The notes beneath the pieces are model-generated. The model saw nothing but the letters and a program-made list of their open reading frames with translations, had not been told where the DNA came from and searched no databases. Shown piece by piece: positions 16,140-24,377 of a stretch of 64,000 nucleotides of DNA. The first letter of the stretch is position 1. Every line of letters begins with the position of its first letter. The position numbers were made by a program, and so were the translations under genes. This DNA is from a bacterium HR33 (GTDB lineage Bacteria > Gemmatimonadota > Gemmatimonadetes > Gemmatimonadales > GWC2-71-9), in contig BEIJ01000003.1 of NCBI GenBank assembly GCA_002923375.1, forward strand, positions 62,001 through 126,000, written 5' to 3'.

Positions 16140-16197
16140 TGACGGGTTCGGAGCTTAGCGCGTAGTCTCAGCGCTCACAAGCTACAGCGGAGGGTCG

Positions 16198-17916
16198 ATG
16201 AATCGGAAACTGATAGTACTGGCCGCCTGCTGGTTGGCCGCCTGTGCTCCCCGGAGGCCCGAAGCGCCGGCGCCTCTGGAGGCGCCGTTCGACGTAGTCA
16301 TCACCGGAGGGCGGATAGTAGATGGTACCGGAAGCGCCTGGTTCTACGGCGACTTGGCGATCAAGGGCGATCGGATCGCCCGGATCACGCCTAAGGGGAT
16401 GCTGCGGGACGCTCCTGCCAGGGAGCGGATCGACGCCTCGGGTCTGGTAGTGGCGCCGGGTTTCATTGACATCCAGAGCCACTCCAGGGGAGCGTTTCTT
16501 TTCGGAGACGGGAGGGTGGTGAGCAAGGTAACCCAGGGTATCACCACCGAGATCATGGGGGAGGGTTCCACCAACGCTCCGCTCAACCCGGCCATGGCCG
16601 GAGACCTCTCCCGCCTCCCCCCGGAGCGCAGGAGGGTAGTGGAGAGCTTCATGGGCCCCCATGGCTTTTCGGCGTGGCTCGAGGCCATGGAACGCAACGG
16701 GGTGTCTCCCAACATCGGCTCTTTCGTAGGAGCCAGCACCATCAGGCAGTACGTGAAAGGAATGGCGATGGGTCCGGCCTCGCCCGCCGAGTTGGACACC
16801 ATGAAAGCTCTGGTGCGCCGGGCGATGGAAGACGGAGCGTTCGGACTGGCCTCCGCATTGATCTACCCGCCGGGCAACTTTGCTTCCACCGAGGAGCTGG
16901 TGGAGCTTGCCCGGGCGATGGCCCCTTACGGCGGAGTGTACATAACCCACATGCGTTCCGAGGCGGACCGGTTGCTGGAAGCTATCGACGAGGCGATCGA
17001 GATCGGCCGCAGGGGCGGTGTGCCGGTGGAGATTTATCACCTGAAGGCTGCAGGCCGGCGCAACTGGCACAAAGCTGTTCAGGCGATCGCCAAAATCGAC
17101 TCCGCCAGGGCTGCGGGGATAGACGTGCAAGCGAACATGTATCCTTATGTAGCCGGCAGTACCGGCCTATCCGCCTGCCTGCCGCCGTGGGCCTCGGCGG
17201 ACGGGAAGCTGCTGGATAATCTGCGCGATCCCGAAATGCGGGAGCGCATTCGTGCGGAAGTGCTCCAGCAGACCACGGACTGGGAGAATCTGTGCACCTT
17301 GGCCACTCCCGAAGGGGTCTTGATCCTGGGACTGGAGCGTCCGGAAAACCGCCAGTACGTGGGGAAACGGCTCTCCGAGATTGCGGAAGCTCAAGGGAAG
17401 GATTGGCTGGACGCGGTGATGGATCTCATCCTCTCCGAGCAGGGCGGGATCGGCACGGTCTACTTCATGATGAGCGAAGAAAACGTCAAGCTCCAGTTGA
17501 GACAACCGTGGATCAAATTCGGGACCGACGCCGGAGGTGTGGATCCGGACAGCTCCCGGGATCTTACGCACCCCCGGGCCTACGGGACGTTCACCAGGAT
17601 TCTGGGCAAGTACGTGCGCGAGGAGAAGGTTCTCGGTCTGGAGGACGCCATTCGGAAGATGACCTCCGCGGTGGCGACGCGGCTGTCCATACCGGATCGC
17701 GGGCTGCTCCGCCCGGGATTTTACGCCGACATAGTGGTCTTCGACCCCGAGACCGTCGCCGATCGCGCCACGTTCGAACAGCCCCACCAGCTTTCGGTGG
17801 GAGTCCGCCATGTTTTCGTTAACGGAGTGGCGGTAGTCAAAGACGGCAAGCATACGGGCGCAAAGCCCGGAAGGGTGATCAGGGGACCGGGATACCGCCC
17901 GGCAAGCCGCCGGTAG
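16198..17916 (+). CDS. Lipoprotein of the N-acyl-D-amino-acid deacylase (amidohydrolase) family
   Basis: 572-residue amidohydrolase with a lipoprotein signal: the lipobox L13-A-A-C16 directs it to the periplasmic face of a membrane. The domain begins FDVVITGGRIVDGTG and continues to the C-terminal FVNGVAVVKDG typical of D-aminoacylases. Metal-site residues differ from the classic enzyme: FIDIQSHSRG has Gln93 where the first His of HxH is expected (His95 kept), and GEGST (Glu122) stands where GNCG normally supplies Cys. ITHMR, IYHLKAAG and GTDAGG keep the later His, His and Asp. It would release D-amino acids from N-acyl or peptide forms outside the cytosol. ATG 16198 follows GGAGGG. Divergent from GNAT copy 2. 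Confidence 0.85.
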   Translation: MNRKLIVLAACWLAACAPRRPEAPAPLEAPFDVVITGGRIVDGTGSAWFYGDLAIKGDRIARITPKGMLRDAPARERIDASGLVVAPGFIDIQSHSRGAFLFGDGRVVSKVTQGITTEIMGEGSTNAPLNPAMAGDLSRLPPERRRVVESFMGPHGFSAWLEAMERNGVSPNIGSFVGASTIRQYVKGMAMGPASPAELDTMKALVRRAMEDGAFGLASALIYPPGNFASTEELVELARAMAPYGGVYITHMRSEADRLLEAIDEAIEIGRRGGVPVEIYHLKAAGRRNWHKAVQAIAKIDSARAAGIDVQANMYPYVAGSTGLSACLPPWASADGKLLDNLRDPEMRERIRAEVLQQTTDWENLCTLATPEGVLILGLERPENRQYVGKRLSEIAEAQGKDWLDAVMDLILSEQGGIGTVYFMMSEENVKLQLRQPWIKFGTDAGGVDPDSSRDLTHPRAYGTFTRILGKYVREEKVLGLEDAIRKMTSAVATRLSIPDRGLLRPGFYADIVVFDPETVADRATFEQPHQLSVGVRHVFVNGVAVVKDGKHTGAKPGRVIRGPGYRPASRR

Positions 17917-17940
17917 GGGATCCGGTTCGCGCCGGGGAAC

Positions 17941-17946
17941 AGGAGG
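17941..17946 (+). promoter_or_regulatory. Strong ribosome binding site AGGAGG that sets the peptidase start
   Basis: AGGAGG at 17941-17946, seven bases before ATG 17954. It decides for this ATG over the in-frame TTG two codons upstream. Confidence 0.8.
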
Positions 17947-17953
17947 TTTGGAA

Positions 17954-20326
17954 ATGAGATCTTTCCGATTCTTCGTTCTCGTCTTCTCCGCCGTTGCTGC
18001 GGCGCAGCAGCTGGCCGCCCAGGTCGATTACCGCCGCGCCGAGCTGATGCTCGATTGGCACGCCTCGCGCATGATCAGCCACGACGCGGTAGAGCCCAAC
18101 TGGCTTCCGGATGGAAATCGCTTTTGGTACCGCGACAAGCTTCCCGAAGGTGCGGAGTTCGTGCTGATCGACCCGGTCAACAATACCCGCAGGTTGGTTT
18201 TCGACAATGCACGCCTGGCCGCGGCGATGTCGATAGCACGGGATACGACCTACGACCCGGTGAAGCTACCGTTCGACAGCTTCAGGTTCGTGGACGGGGA
18301 GAGGGCGATCGAATTCAAAGCTAGCGGGAAGCTGTTCCGCTGCGTGCTGGCTACCTATCGCTGCAGCGTGGCCGACACGCTCCCCGATCAGAGGCCGTTT
18401 GTGGTATCTCCGGATTCGGTCTGGGAAGCCTTCGTTTACAACTACAACGTTTGGGTCCGTCCCAGAGGGGGCGGGGACTCCCTGCAGCTCACCACGGACG
18501 GTACCGAAGAATGGTGGTACGGAGCGGGGCCGCCCCGGCCCTACCAGAGGTTGAGGAACGATACCATTCAGCGCCCCAACCTGCGCTGGTCTCCGGACTC
18601 TCGTAGGATCGCCGTGAGCCGCATGGATGTCCGCGGGGTCGCCCACATGCACTATATCTCCTACACGTCCCAGCGGCCGCGGCATTTCTCCCAGCCGTAT
18701 GCCCTCCCGGGAGACACCGCGGTTCCCACACCCGGCATCCACGTTCTGACCCTCCCGCCCGGTCTGATGGCCAGCGCCGGAGGTAACGGCGGCGGCCGGC
18801 GGGACATCTCACAGCAAGTGCGCAACGTGGCGGTCAAGTTCCCGGTGCGTCCCAACCAGATCCAAACCGGAGGGCAATTCGGCGGGAGCGCGGCGGATTC
18901 CACCTGGAACCGGGCGTCCGATCGGATCTACTTCACCTTCCTCACTCGCGCCTCCAAGGCACTTTACTTCGTGGAGGCGGATGCGGAAACCGGCGAGATC
19001 AGAATTCTGGCAAAGGATTCCTCCCGTACCTTCGTGGAGCTCAGTCCCCGGGATCCGGCGAGTTGGTACACCGCAGAGTCCACCGACGACGTGATCTGGT
19101 GGTCGGAGCGGGACGGCTGGGCTCATCTATATCGCTTCGACCGTGACGGGAATCTCAAGAATCAGATCACTTCCGGCCCGTGGACCGTGGGTGCAGTACG
19201 TTACGTGGACGAGCGGGCGCGCCAAATTTACTTCACCGCCAGGGGCAGGGAACCCGGCCGGATCATCTATTACCAGCACCTCTATCGGGTGAACTTCGAC
19301 GGCAGCGGGCTCACGCTGATCACTCCGGAAGATGCCGATCATCGCATCGAGTTTTCGCCAAGCGGCCGCTATTTCATAGACGTTCAATCCCGCATCGAGC
19401 AACCTCCCGTATCCGTCCTTCGGGCCGTCCCAGACGGCCGAGTCATCCGAGTGCTGGAAGAGGCCGACGTCTCCCGCCTCAGGGAGATAGGATGGACTCC
19501 GCCCGAGGTGTTCACGGTCAAAGCCCGCGACGGTATCACCGACATCTACGGTGTCATGTTCAAGCCTTCTAACTTCGATCCGGCAAAGAAGTATCCCATC
19601 GTAGACCACATCTACCCCGGACCCCAGGTGGGGAGTGTCGGCCCCTGGTGGTTCACCACGGGCGGCGAGGAACGAGCCCTGGCGGAGCTGGGGTTCATTG
19701 TCGTGGAAATCGACCACTTGGGTACGCCTCTCAGGTCCAAGGCGTTCCACGACAACTACTACGGCAACTTCATCGACAACGGGATTCCCGACCATATTGC
19801 GGCCATAAAGCAGCTGGGGGCCCGCTATCCGTTCATCGACCTGGACCGCGTGGGGATTTACGGGCACTCGGGCGGCGGCTTTGCTTCGGCCGCGGCTATC
19901 CTGCGCTACCCCGATTTCTTCAAGGTCGCAGTGTCTACCGCCGGCAACCACGACAACCGCAGCTACAACATCTACTGGGCGGAGAAGTACCAGGGCCTGC
20001 TGGCAAGGGATACGCTGCGCAAGACCGACAACTTCGCGGCTTCGGCCAACAAGACCTACGCTGCCAACTTGAAAGGCAAGTTGCTCCTAATGCACGGCGA
20101 CATGGACGACAACGTCCACCCGGCGATGACCATTCAGTTGGTGGATGCCCTGATCAAGGCCAACAAGGACTTCGACTTCATACTCCTGCCGGATCGGGCT
20201 CACGGCTTGAACGAGCCGTATGTGATTCGCAAGAGGTGGGATTATTTCGTGCGCCATCTGCTGGGTCAGGAGCCGCCCGCCAATTACGAGATCACGAGAC
20301 CCCAGCAAGGGAGGGCGGCCCCCTGA
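17954..20326 (+). CDS. Exported S9-family peptidase, dipeptidyl-peptidase IV type
   Basis: 790-residue serine peptidase. A signal peptide (residues 1-21, ending AAQQLAAQ) precedes a beta-propeller domain of about 480 residues, then an alpha/beta-hydrolase domain. The catalytic triad is visible: Ser639 in YGHSGGGF, Asp718 in GDMDDNVHP and His750 in PDRAHGLNEP. DPP-IV-like enzymes remove X-Pro or X-Ala dipeptides from peptide N-termini; the exact specificity here is not readable. It acts outside the inner membrane and could supply amino acids or peptides to the permease at 7967. It starts 37 bases after the deacylase gene. Its stop codon lies in the stem of a hairpin shared with the convergent gene. 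Confidence 0.92.
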   Translation: MRSFRFFVLVFSAVAAAQQLAAQVDYRRAELMLDWHASRMISHDAVEPNWLPDGNRFWYRDKLPEGAEFVLIDPVNNTRRLVFDNARLAAAMSIARDTTYDPVKLPFDSFRFVDGERAIEFKASGKLFRCVLATYRCSVADTLPDQRPFVVSPDSVWEAFVYNYNVWVRPRGGGDSLQLTTDGTEEWWYGAGPPRPYQRLRNDTIQRPNLRWSPDSRRIAVSRMDVRGVAHMHYISYTSQRPRHFSQPYALPGDTAVPTPGIHVLTLPPGLMASAGGNGGGRRDISQQVRNVAVKFPVRPNQIQTGGQFGGSAADSTWNRASDRIYFTFLTRASKALYFVEADAETGEIRILAKDSSRTFVELSPRDPASWYTAESTDDVIWWSERDGWAHLYRFDRDGNLKNQITSGPWTVGAVRYVDERARQIYFTARGREPGRIIYYQHLYRVNFDGSGLTLITPEDADHRIEFSPSGRYFIDVQSRIEQPPVSVLRAVPDGRVIRVLEEADVSRLREIGWTPPEVFTVKARDGITDIYGVMFKPSNFDPAKKYPIVDHIYPGPQVGSVGPWWFTTGGEERALAELGFIVVEIDHLGTPLRSKAFHDNYYGNFIDNGIPDHIAAIKQLGARYPFIDLDRVGIYGHSGGGFASAAAILRYPDFFKVAVSTAGNHDNRSYNIYWAEKYQGLLARDTLRKTDNFAASANKTYAANLKGKLLLMHGDMDDNVHPAMTIQLVDALIKANKDFDFILLPDRAHGLNEPYVIRKRWDYFVRHLLGQEPPANYEITRPQQGRAAP

Positions 20327-20342
20327 AGCTCAGGGGCCGCCC
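20313..20342. terminator. Hairpin between convergent genes, probable bidirectional terminator
   Basis: A GC-rich stem of 13 base pairs with one bulged C: left arm GGGCGGCCCCCTGA (20313-20326), loop AGC, right arm TCAGGGGCCGCCC (20330-20342). The left arm includes the stop codon of the S9 peptidase. No T run follows on either strand, so it may need help or act as a 3' barrier. Confidence 0.6.
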
Positions 20343-20349
20343 GACGCCC

Positions 20350-21267
20350 CTACTGTTGCGAGGCGAGCCTGCGCGCCAGCACGCGATTCTCGGTGAACAG
20401 CGGTATCAGAATCCGGTTCCTGCGGGTGTCGAAGCCGATGTCGGCAGGGGCCGGCACGCTGTCAACGACCGGCATGTAGTGTCCCCCGGCGTGCACCTGG
20501 TAGACGCACTGGCACTCCCAGCTGGAGACCAAAAGGGAACCGTCCGCCAAGCGTACCACACCGTCGAGTTGGCCGGCGGGAGCGCGGGGGAGGGTTTCCA
20601 GCCTGGTGCCGGATGCGGGGTCGAGCCGGTAGATCTCCCCGCTCCCGAAAGTGACTACGGTGAGGGCGCTGTCGTCCGCCACGATCCCGTTGGGTCTTCC
20701 CAGTGTTGTATCGCGAGCCACCGCCACCGGCTGGCCGGCGGCGTCGAAACGATAAACTGCATCGGTTCCCGAAGGTGCGAACCCTTGGTTGCCTGCCCGG
20801 AGTCCGCTGTCGGTCACATATACCGTACCGTCGGGCCCTACGGCCACATCGTTCAGGAACGTGCTCCCTGCGATCGGCCGGCTGCCCAAGGGACTTCCGG
20901 TTTCCCGGTGGAAGAGCCGTACCTCGTCTATGTCGGCCACGAACAAGGTGTCACCCTTGAGCGCCATCCCTTTGGGTGCATGCAGTGTGACCGCCTCGCT
21001 GGCGCCGTCGATCCATTTCAAGCTCAACACTTCTCCGGTGGGGGCCAGGCGGCTGATGAAGCCGTTGTCGTCTTTCTCCAGAGGAGACCCGTTTATGTTG
21101 GAGACCAGATAGACATCGGCCACCGGATCGTGCAGCATAGACTCCGGCGTCTGCAGGCCGACATCGGAAACCGATACCGACTCCGGCTCTTCAGCCGGGC
21201 GTTCCGCTCGGCAGCCGAGCTGGACCCATAGAGCGACGATGAAAACGATTCCGTACCTCGAGCGCAT
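20350..21267 (-). CDS. Beta-propeller lipoprotein (SMP-30/gluconolactonase-like)
   Basis: 305-residue protein with a lipoprotein signal ending in QLGC (Cys19). The body contains repeating blade-like segments: PESMLHDPVADVYLVSN, KGMALKGDTLFVADIDEVRLF, LNDVAVGPDGTVYVTDSG, PNGIVADDSALTVVTFGSGEIYRLD and LDGVVRLADGSLLVSSWE. These match the six-bladed SMP-30/strictosidine-synthase-like or NHL-type propeller superfamily. Candidate metal ligands typical of SMP-30 lactonases (Glu, Asn, Asp) can be picked out but not confirmed, so an enzyme or a binding protein are both possible. It ends close to the hairpin at 20313-20342 and its 5' end overlaps the longest reading of the divergent cytochrome gene. 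Confidence 0.75.
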   Translation of the reverse strand: MRSRYGIVFIVALWVQLGCRAERPAEEPESVSVSDVGLQTPESMLHDPVADVYLVSNINGSPLEKDDNGFISRLAPTGEVLSLKWIDGASEAVTLHAPKGMALKGDTLFVADIDEVRLFHRETGSPLGSRPIAGSTFLNDVAVGPDGTVYVTDSGLRAGNQGFAPSGTDAVYRFDAAGQPVAVARDTTLGRPNGIVADDSALTVVTFGSGEIYRLDPASGTRLETLPRAPAGQLDGVVRLADGSLLVSSWECQCVYQVHAGGHYMPVVDSVPAPADIGFDTRRNRILIPLFTENRVLARRLASQQ

Positions 21268-21682
21268 TGTTGCATCTCCCGTGTTGAGGTATCACTCTGG
21301 TTGGAGCCACAGTGTCGTGCTTGCCGCCTACCTCGTCATAGCCTGCAATCGCCCCTCCGGCGAGCGCACCGGCGGAGGAACCAGCATGGCAGCCCCCGAC
21401 TCGCTGGAACTTGCAGCCGGCGCAGAGCTATACCGCTTTCACTGCCAAGGTTGTCACGGAACGGCCGCCAGCGGAACCGATCGGGGACCGCCGCTGGTAC
21501 ATCAAATATACCGCCCCGACCATCACTCGGACGCGGCCTTCTATCTCGCGGTCGAGTTGGGAGTCCGGGCTCACCATTGGCGTTTCGGCGACATGCCCCC
21601 GATCCCAAGCCTGGATCGACAACAGGTGAAGAAGATTGTGGCATACGTGAGGTCGCTTCAGCGGGAGGAGGGAATTTTCTGA
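21239..21682 (+). CDS. Small c-type cytochrome, probably a lipoprotein
   Basis: 147-residue protein with one heme c site, CQGCH, in LYRFHCQGCHG, followed by GPPLV and a C-terminal FGDMPPIPSLDRQQVKKIVAYVRSL, where the Met of DMPP is the likely sixth heme ligand and the last helix is typical of cytochrome c domains. The N-terminal hydrophobic stretch ends LVIAC, a possible lipobox. Electron partner unknown. The ATG at 21239 overlaps the divergent lipoprotein gene by 29 bases; a GTG at 21281 avoids this and still leaves a full signal sequence, so the true start may be there. It converges on the gene at 21714-22643. Confidence 0.8.
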   Translation: MKTIPYLERIVASPVLRYHSGWSHSVVLAAYLVIACNRPSGERTGGGTSMAAPDSLELAAGAELYRFHCQGCHGTAASGTDRGPPLVHQIYRPDHHSDAAFYLAVELGVRAHHWRFGDMPPIPSLDRQQVKKIVAYVRSLQREEGIF

Positions 21683-21713
21683 GGGGCTCTCCGGGGATCG
21701 CCATGCGCTTTCC

Positions 21714-22643
21714 TCAGCACGCCGCCGGCCCGGCAGGGCCAGGCATCGCACGGCTGGTCACCGTTATCCTGGTAACCACCCAGTCGAGGGGTGCTCCGGG
21801 CGGGCCCACGGCAGCGTATTCTCTGCGAGCGTCGCGCACCAGGCCTACAACCCGGGGCTGGAGATCCACCGCCACGTCGAAGCATCCATTGGGGGGGCGC
21901 ACTTCCACCTTTAGGCTCTGGCGCGGGCGATCCTCCAGTGAGGGGTATACCACGTACCCTCCCACCGTGTCCGCCCGGGCGCTTTCGGGAGCCGATGTCT
22001 CCCGGGGCACTCCCAGCAGAGCCAGCGCCCCTTCTGCGTTTTGCCGGTTCATCCCCACGCGCAGGCCCTTCCAGCTGCGGCTGGGCACGCGCAGGTCTAT
22101 GCTGTACACGACCCGGTTCAGCGCGTCGATCACGAGGTCCGCGCCGTAGTAGTATCGCTCCAAGACCCGAGCCTCCGGATGAGGGCGGGGCGGCTGGGTA
22201 CCGAGGATAGCGAACACCGCCGTTATGGGTTGTCCCGGCTCGATGGGAAGGGGCAGGACTTCCCCTGAGAAGAGCGCCGGGTGCGGCTGTTCTACGAACT
22301 TGGGGCGAGAGCGGAAAACGAGCAATCCCAGGAGGACGAGGATTAGGGGAATGCCGATCGCCTGGATGGGCCGCCTGCGCACTTGCCAGCGGAGTCGCTC
22401 CAGCATCGTGGGTTTGACTTCGGGCGCTTTCGGCGGCGGGGTGATCGGGGTGATGATCTCCACTGAGGGACGTTTGGGAACCTGGGTCGGAGTGCCGGTC
22501 CGGAGGGCGCGCGAGGCTCTGGCGAGTTCCCGCATCACGCTTGCCTGCTCCGGTTTTTCGCGCTCCAGGGCGCACGCGGGGCAGCCCCTGGGATTCTCGT
22601 CGCTGTAGGGGATGTCGTGTTTAGGGCAGCGAACCAGGGCCAT
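21714..22643 (-). CDS. Zinc-ribbon membrane protein of unknown function
   Basis: 309-residue protein that I do not recognise. The N-terminus has MALVRCPKHDIPYSDENP followed by GCPAC, a likely treble-clef or zinc-ribbon site (CPKH...CPAC). A low-complexity proline-rich linker follows, then one membrane helix (AIGIPLILVLLGLLVF, about residues 98-115), then a roughly 190-residue domain with PGQPITAVFAILGTQ, LVIDALNRVVYSIDLRV and GLRVGMNRQNAEGALALLGVP that resembles small lipoprotein-like repeats binding other envelope proteins. The ATG at 22643 was chosen because the cysteine motif starts there. It lies 8 bases after dcd in the same direction, so it is probably co-transcribed with it. Confidence 0.65.
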   Translation of the reverse strand: MALVRCPKHDIPYSDENPRGCPACALEREKPEQASVMRELARASRALRTGTPTQVPKRPSVEIITPITPPPKAPEVKPTMLERLRWQVRRRPIQAIGIPLILVLLGLLVFRSRPKFVEQPHPALFSGEVLPLPIEPGQPITAVFAILGTQPPRPHPEARVLERYYYGADLVIDALNRVVYSIDLRVPSRSWKGLRVGMNRQNAEGALALLGVPRETSAPESARADTVGGYVVYPSLEDRPRQSLKVEVRPPNGCFDVAVDLQPRVVGLVRDARREYAAVGPPGAPLDWVVTRITVTSRAMPGPAGPAAC

Positions 22644-22651
22644 GGTGCCTC

Positions 22652-23212
22652 TCAGATGCGGGGGAGGGTGACTCCCTGCTGGGCCTGATACTTCCCCCTC
22701 TTGTCCTTGTAAGAGACCTCGCAAACGTCGTCGGGGTCCGCCTCGAAGAACAGCACCTGGGCGATCCCCTCGTTGGCGTATATCCGGGCGGGGAGGGGCG
22801 TGGTGTTCGATATCTCCAGCGTTACGTATCCCTCCCACTCGGGTTCGAAAGGGGTGACGTTGGTGATGATCCCGCAGCGCGCATAGGTGCTCTTGCCCAC
22901 GCATATGGTGAGCACGTTCCGGGGAATTCTAAAGTATTCCACCGAACGCGCTAGAGCGAAGGAGTTGGGGGGTATCACGCAGACGTCTCCTTCGAACTCC
23001 ACGAAGGAGCGCTCGTCGAACTCTTTGGGATCCACGATGGGGGAGTACACGTTGGTGAAGATCTTGAACTCCCGGGCCACCCGCATGTCGTACCCGTAGG
23101 ACGAGAGGCCGTAGCTTATCACCCCCTGCCTTACTTGGGAGGTCTCGAAAGGCTCGATCATCCCGAATTGCTCGACCATGCGCTTGATCCAGCGATCGGA
23201 CTTAATGGACAT
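22652..23212 (-). CDS. dcd: dCTP deaminase
   Basis: 186-residue enzyme that deaminates dCTP to dUTP for thymidylate synthesis. Recognised from [19 protein letters not shown], the [10 protein letters not shown] block, [30 protein letters not shown] and the catalytic/nucleotide-binding [39 protein letters not shown]. The C-terminus [13 protein letters not shown] is the flexible tail that closes over the triphosphate. Length matches the hexameric or trimeric bacterial enzyme. ATG 23212 follows GGAGGAGCG. It is divergent from the nuo operon with a 163-base control region between and leads a two-gene unit with the zinc-ribbon protein. Confidence 0.96.
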   Translation of the reverse strand: MSIKSDRWIKRMVEQFGMIEPFETSQVRQGVISYGLSSYGYDMRVAREFKIFTNVYSPIVDPKEFDERSFVEFEGDVCVIPPNSFALARSVEYFRIPRNVLTICVGKSTYARCGIITNVTPFEPEWEGYVTLEISNTTPLPARIYANEGIAQVLFFEADPDDVCEVSYKDKRGKYQAQQGVTLPRI

Positions 23213-23284
23213 CGCTCCTCCACCCTGGGCCCTAGTCGCCTATCAAGATACCGGCTCTGGCGCGTTTCGCCACGGCCCTTTTGC

Positions 23285-23314
23285 TTGACACTGCTTCCCG
23301 GGCCTGACTAACTT
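23285..23314 (+). promoter_or_regulatory. Promoter of the nuo operon
   Basis: TTGACA (23285-23290, a perfect -35 box), 18-base spacer, TAACTT (23309-23314). The predicted start is near 23321, giving a 5' leader of about 55 bases before nuoA. The same TTGACA/TAACTT pair with a 17-base spacer occurs before kdsB, which supports it as a genuine local consensus. Confidence 0.68.
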
Positions 23315-23342
23315 GCCTTCGGTGGCAAGTGAAAATTTTCAC
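23311..23342. repeat. Two adjoining inverted repeats at the nuo transcription start
   Basis: ACTTGCC (23311-23317) and GGCAAGT (23324-23330) form a perfect 7-base inverted repeat around TTCGGT, overlapping the -10 box. It runs into the 14-base perfect palindrome GTGAAAATTTTCAC at 23329-23342. Position at and just after the start site suggests operators for one or two regulators; no regulator gene is adjacent. Confidence 0.6.
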
Positions 23343-23375
23343 GAGGGGCGGTAGCCGCAGCCCCAGCGGGGTCAG

Positions 23376-23729
23376 ATGCAAGAATATCTGCCGGTACTTT
23401 TACTCTTCGGATTCGTGCTGGTCAATGCGGTGGGGATGCTGGTGCTGTCGCACCTGGTTTCGCCGCAGAGGCCCACACCGGTGAAGGCAACCCCTTACGA
23501 GTCAGGGATGCCTCCTTTGGGCAGCACCCGGGACCGCTTCAGCGTGAAGTTCTACCTGGTGGCGATGTTGTTCATAGTTTTCGACATCGAGACCGTCTTC
23601 ATGATCCCGTGGGGGGTGGCTTTCCGCCAGTTGGGTCTTTTCGGCCTGGTGGAAATGGTGGTATTCATAGCCATTCTTCTGGTGGGGTACGCGTACGCCT
23701 GGAAGAGAGGAGCCCTGGAATGGGATTGA
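23376..23729 (+). CDS. nuoA: NADH-quinone oxidoreductase subunit A
   Basis: 117-residue membrane subunit of complex I with three helices. Family features are the N-terminal [19 protein letters not shown], the conserved loop [39 protein letters not shown] (Glu and Asp facing the quinone channel) and the last helix [22 protein letters not shown]. First gene of the 13-gene nuo operon; it overlaps nuoB by 10 bases. It is preceded by a promoter with inverted repeats at 23285-23342. Confidence 0.96.
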   Translation: MQEYLPVLLLFGFVLVNAVGMLVLSHLVSPQRPTPVKATPYESGMPPLGSTRDRFSVKFYLVAMLFIVFDIETVFMIPWGVAFRQLGLFGLVEMVVFIAILLVGYAYAWKRGALEWD

Positions 23730-24337
23730 ACGTCGGCGGGAGCGGAAAGAAGTTGGGGGTGGTCGCCGGATCGCCCAACTGGATTACGACCAGATTGGAC
23801 TTTCTGGTCAACTGGGCTCGGGCCAACAGCCTGTGGCCGATGCCTTTCGGAACTGCCTGCTGTGCCATCGAGTTCATGGCCACGGCAGCCGGGCGGTTCG
23901 ACTTGGCGCGTTTCGGTATGGAGCGAATGAGCTTTTCGCCCAGGCAGGCGGACGTGCTCATATGCGCCGGCCGGCTTCCGTTCAAGTTGGCGCCGGTGAT
24001 TCGCCGCATCTACGACCAGATGCCGCAGCCCAAGTGGGTAATCTCCATGGGGGCCTGCGCCTCCACCGGCGGAGTCTTCGACAACTACGCGATGGTGCAG
24101 GGGATCGACACCATCGTCCCGGTGGACGTTTACGTGCCGGGGTGTCCGCCTCGGCCGGAGGGGTTGCTCTACGGGATCCTGCTGTTGCAGAAAAAGATCC
24201 GAGGCGAGTCGATCACCGACCGGTCGCTGCGCGAGGAGCAGCTCCTCGATCAGACCGCCTTGCGCCTGAAACCGGAAACGGTGGACGAGCTTTCCGAGCC
24301 GTTCGGAAATTCGGTACATCAAACCCGCTCGGCTTAG
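23720..24337 (+). CDS. nuoB: NADH-quinone oxidoreductase subunit B
   Basis: 205-residue peripheral-arm subunit that carries iron-sulfur cluster N2, the last electron carrier before quinone. The four ligands are visible: adjacent Cys47 and Cys48 in GTACCAIEF, Cys113 in MGACASTGG and Cys142 in VPGCPPRPE. The first 45 residues include [25 protein letters not shown], an amphipathic membrane-contacting region. A C-terminal tail of about 30 residues past [11 protein letters not shown] is longer than the minimum. The ATG at 23720 overlaps nuoA; longer upstream readings are nuoA in another frame. Confidence 0.96.
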   Translation: MGLNVGGSGKKLGVVAGSPNWITTRLDFLVNWARANSLWPMPFGTACCAIEFMATAAGRFDLARFGMERMSFSPRQADVLICAGRLPFKLAPVIRRIYDQMPQPKWVISMGACASTGGVFDNYAMVQGIDTIVPVDVYVPGCPPRPEGLLYGILLLQKKIRGESITDRSLREEQLLDQTALRLKPETVDELSEPFGNSVHQTRSA

Positions 24338-24377
24338 AGCTGCGGTGTGACGACTCCTCGCTGCTGAGCGCTCCGCC

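Noticed and set aside
16140-16197. Imperfect inverted repeat (AGCTTAGCGC with GCGCT and AAGCT) between GNAT copy 2 and the deacylase
   Set aside because: The arms match only with a three-base insertion, and no convincing promoter boxes were found to give it a context.
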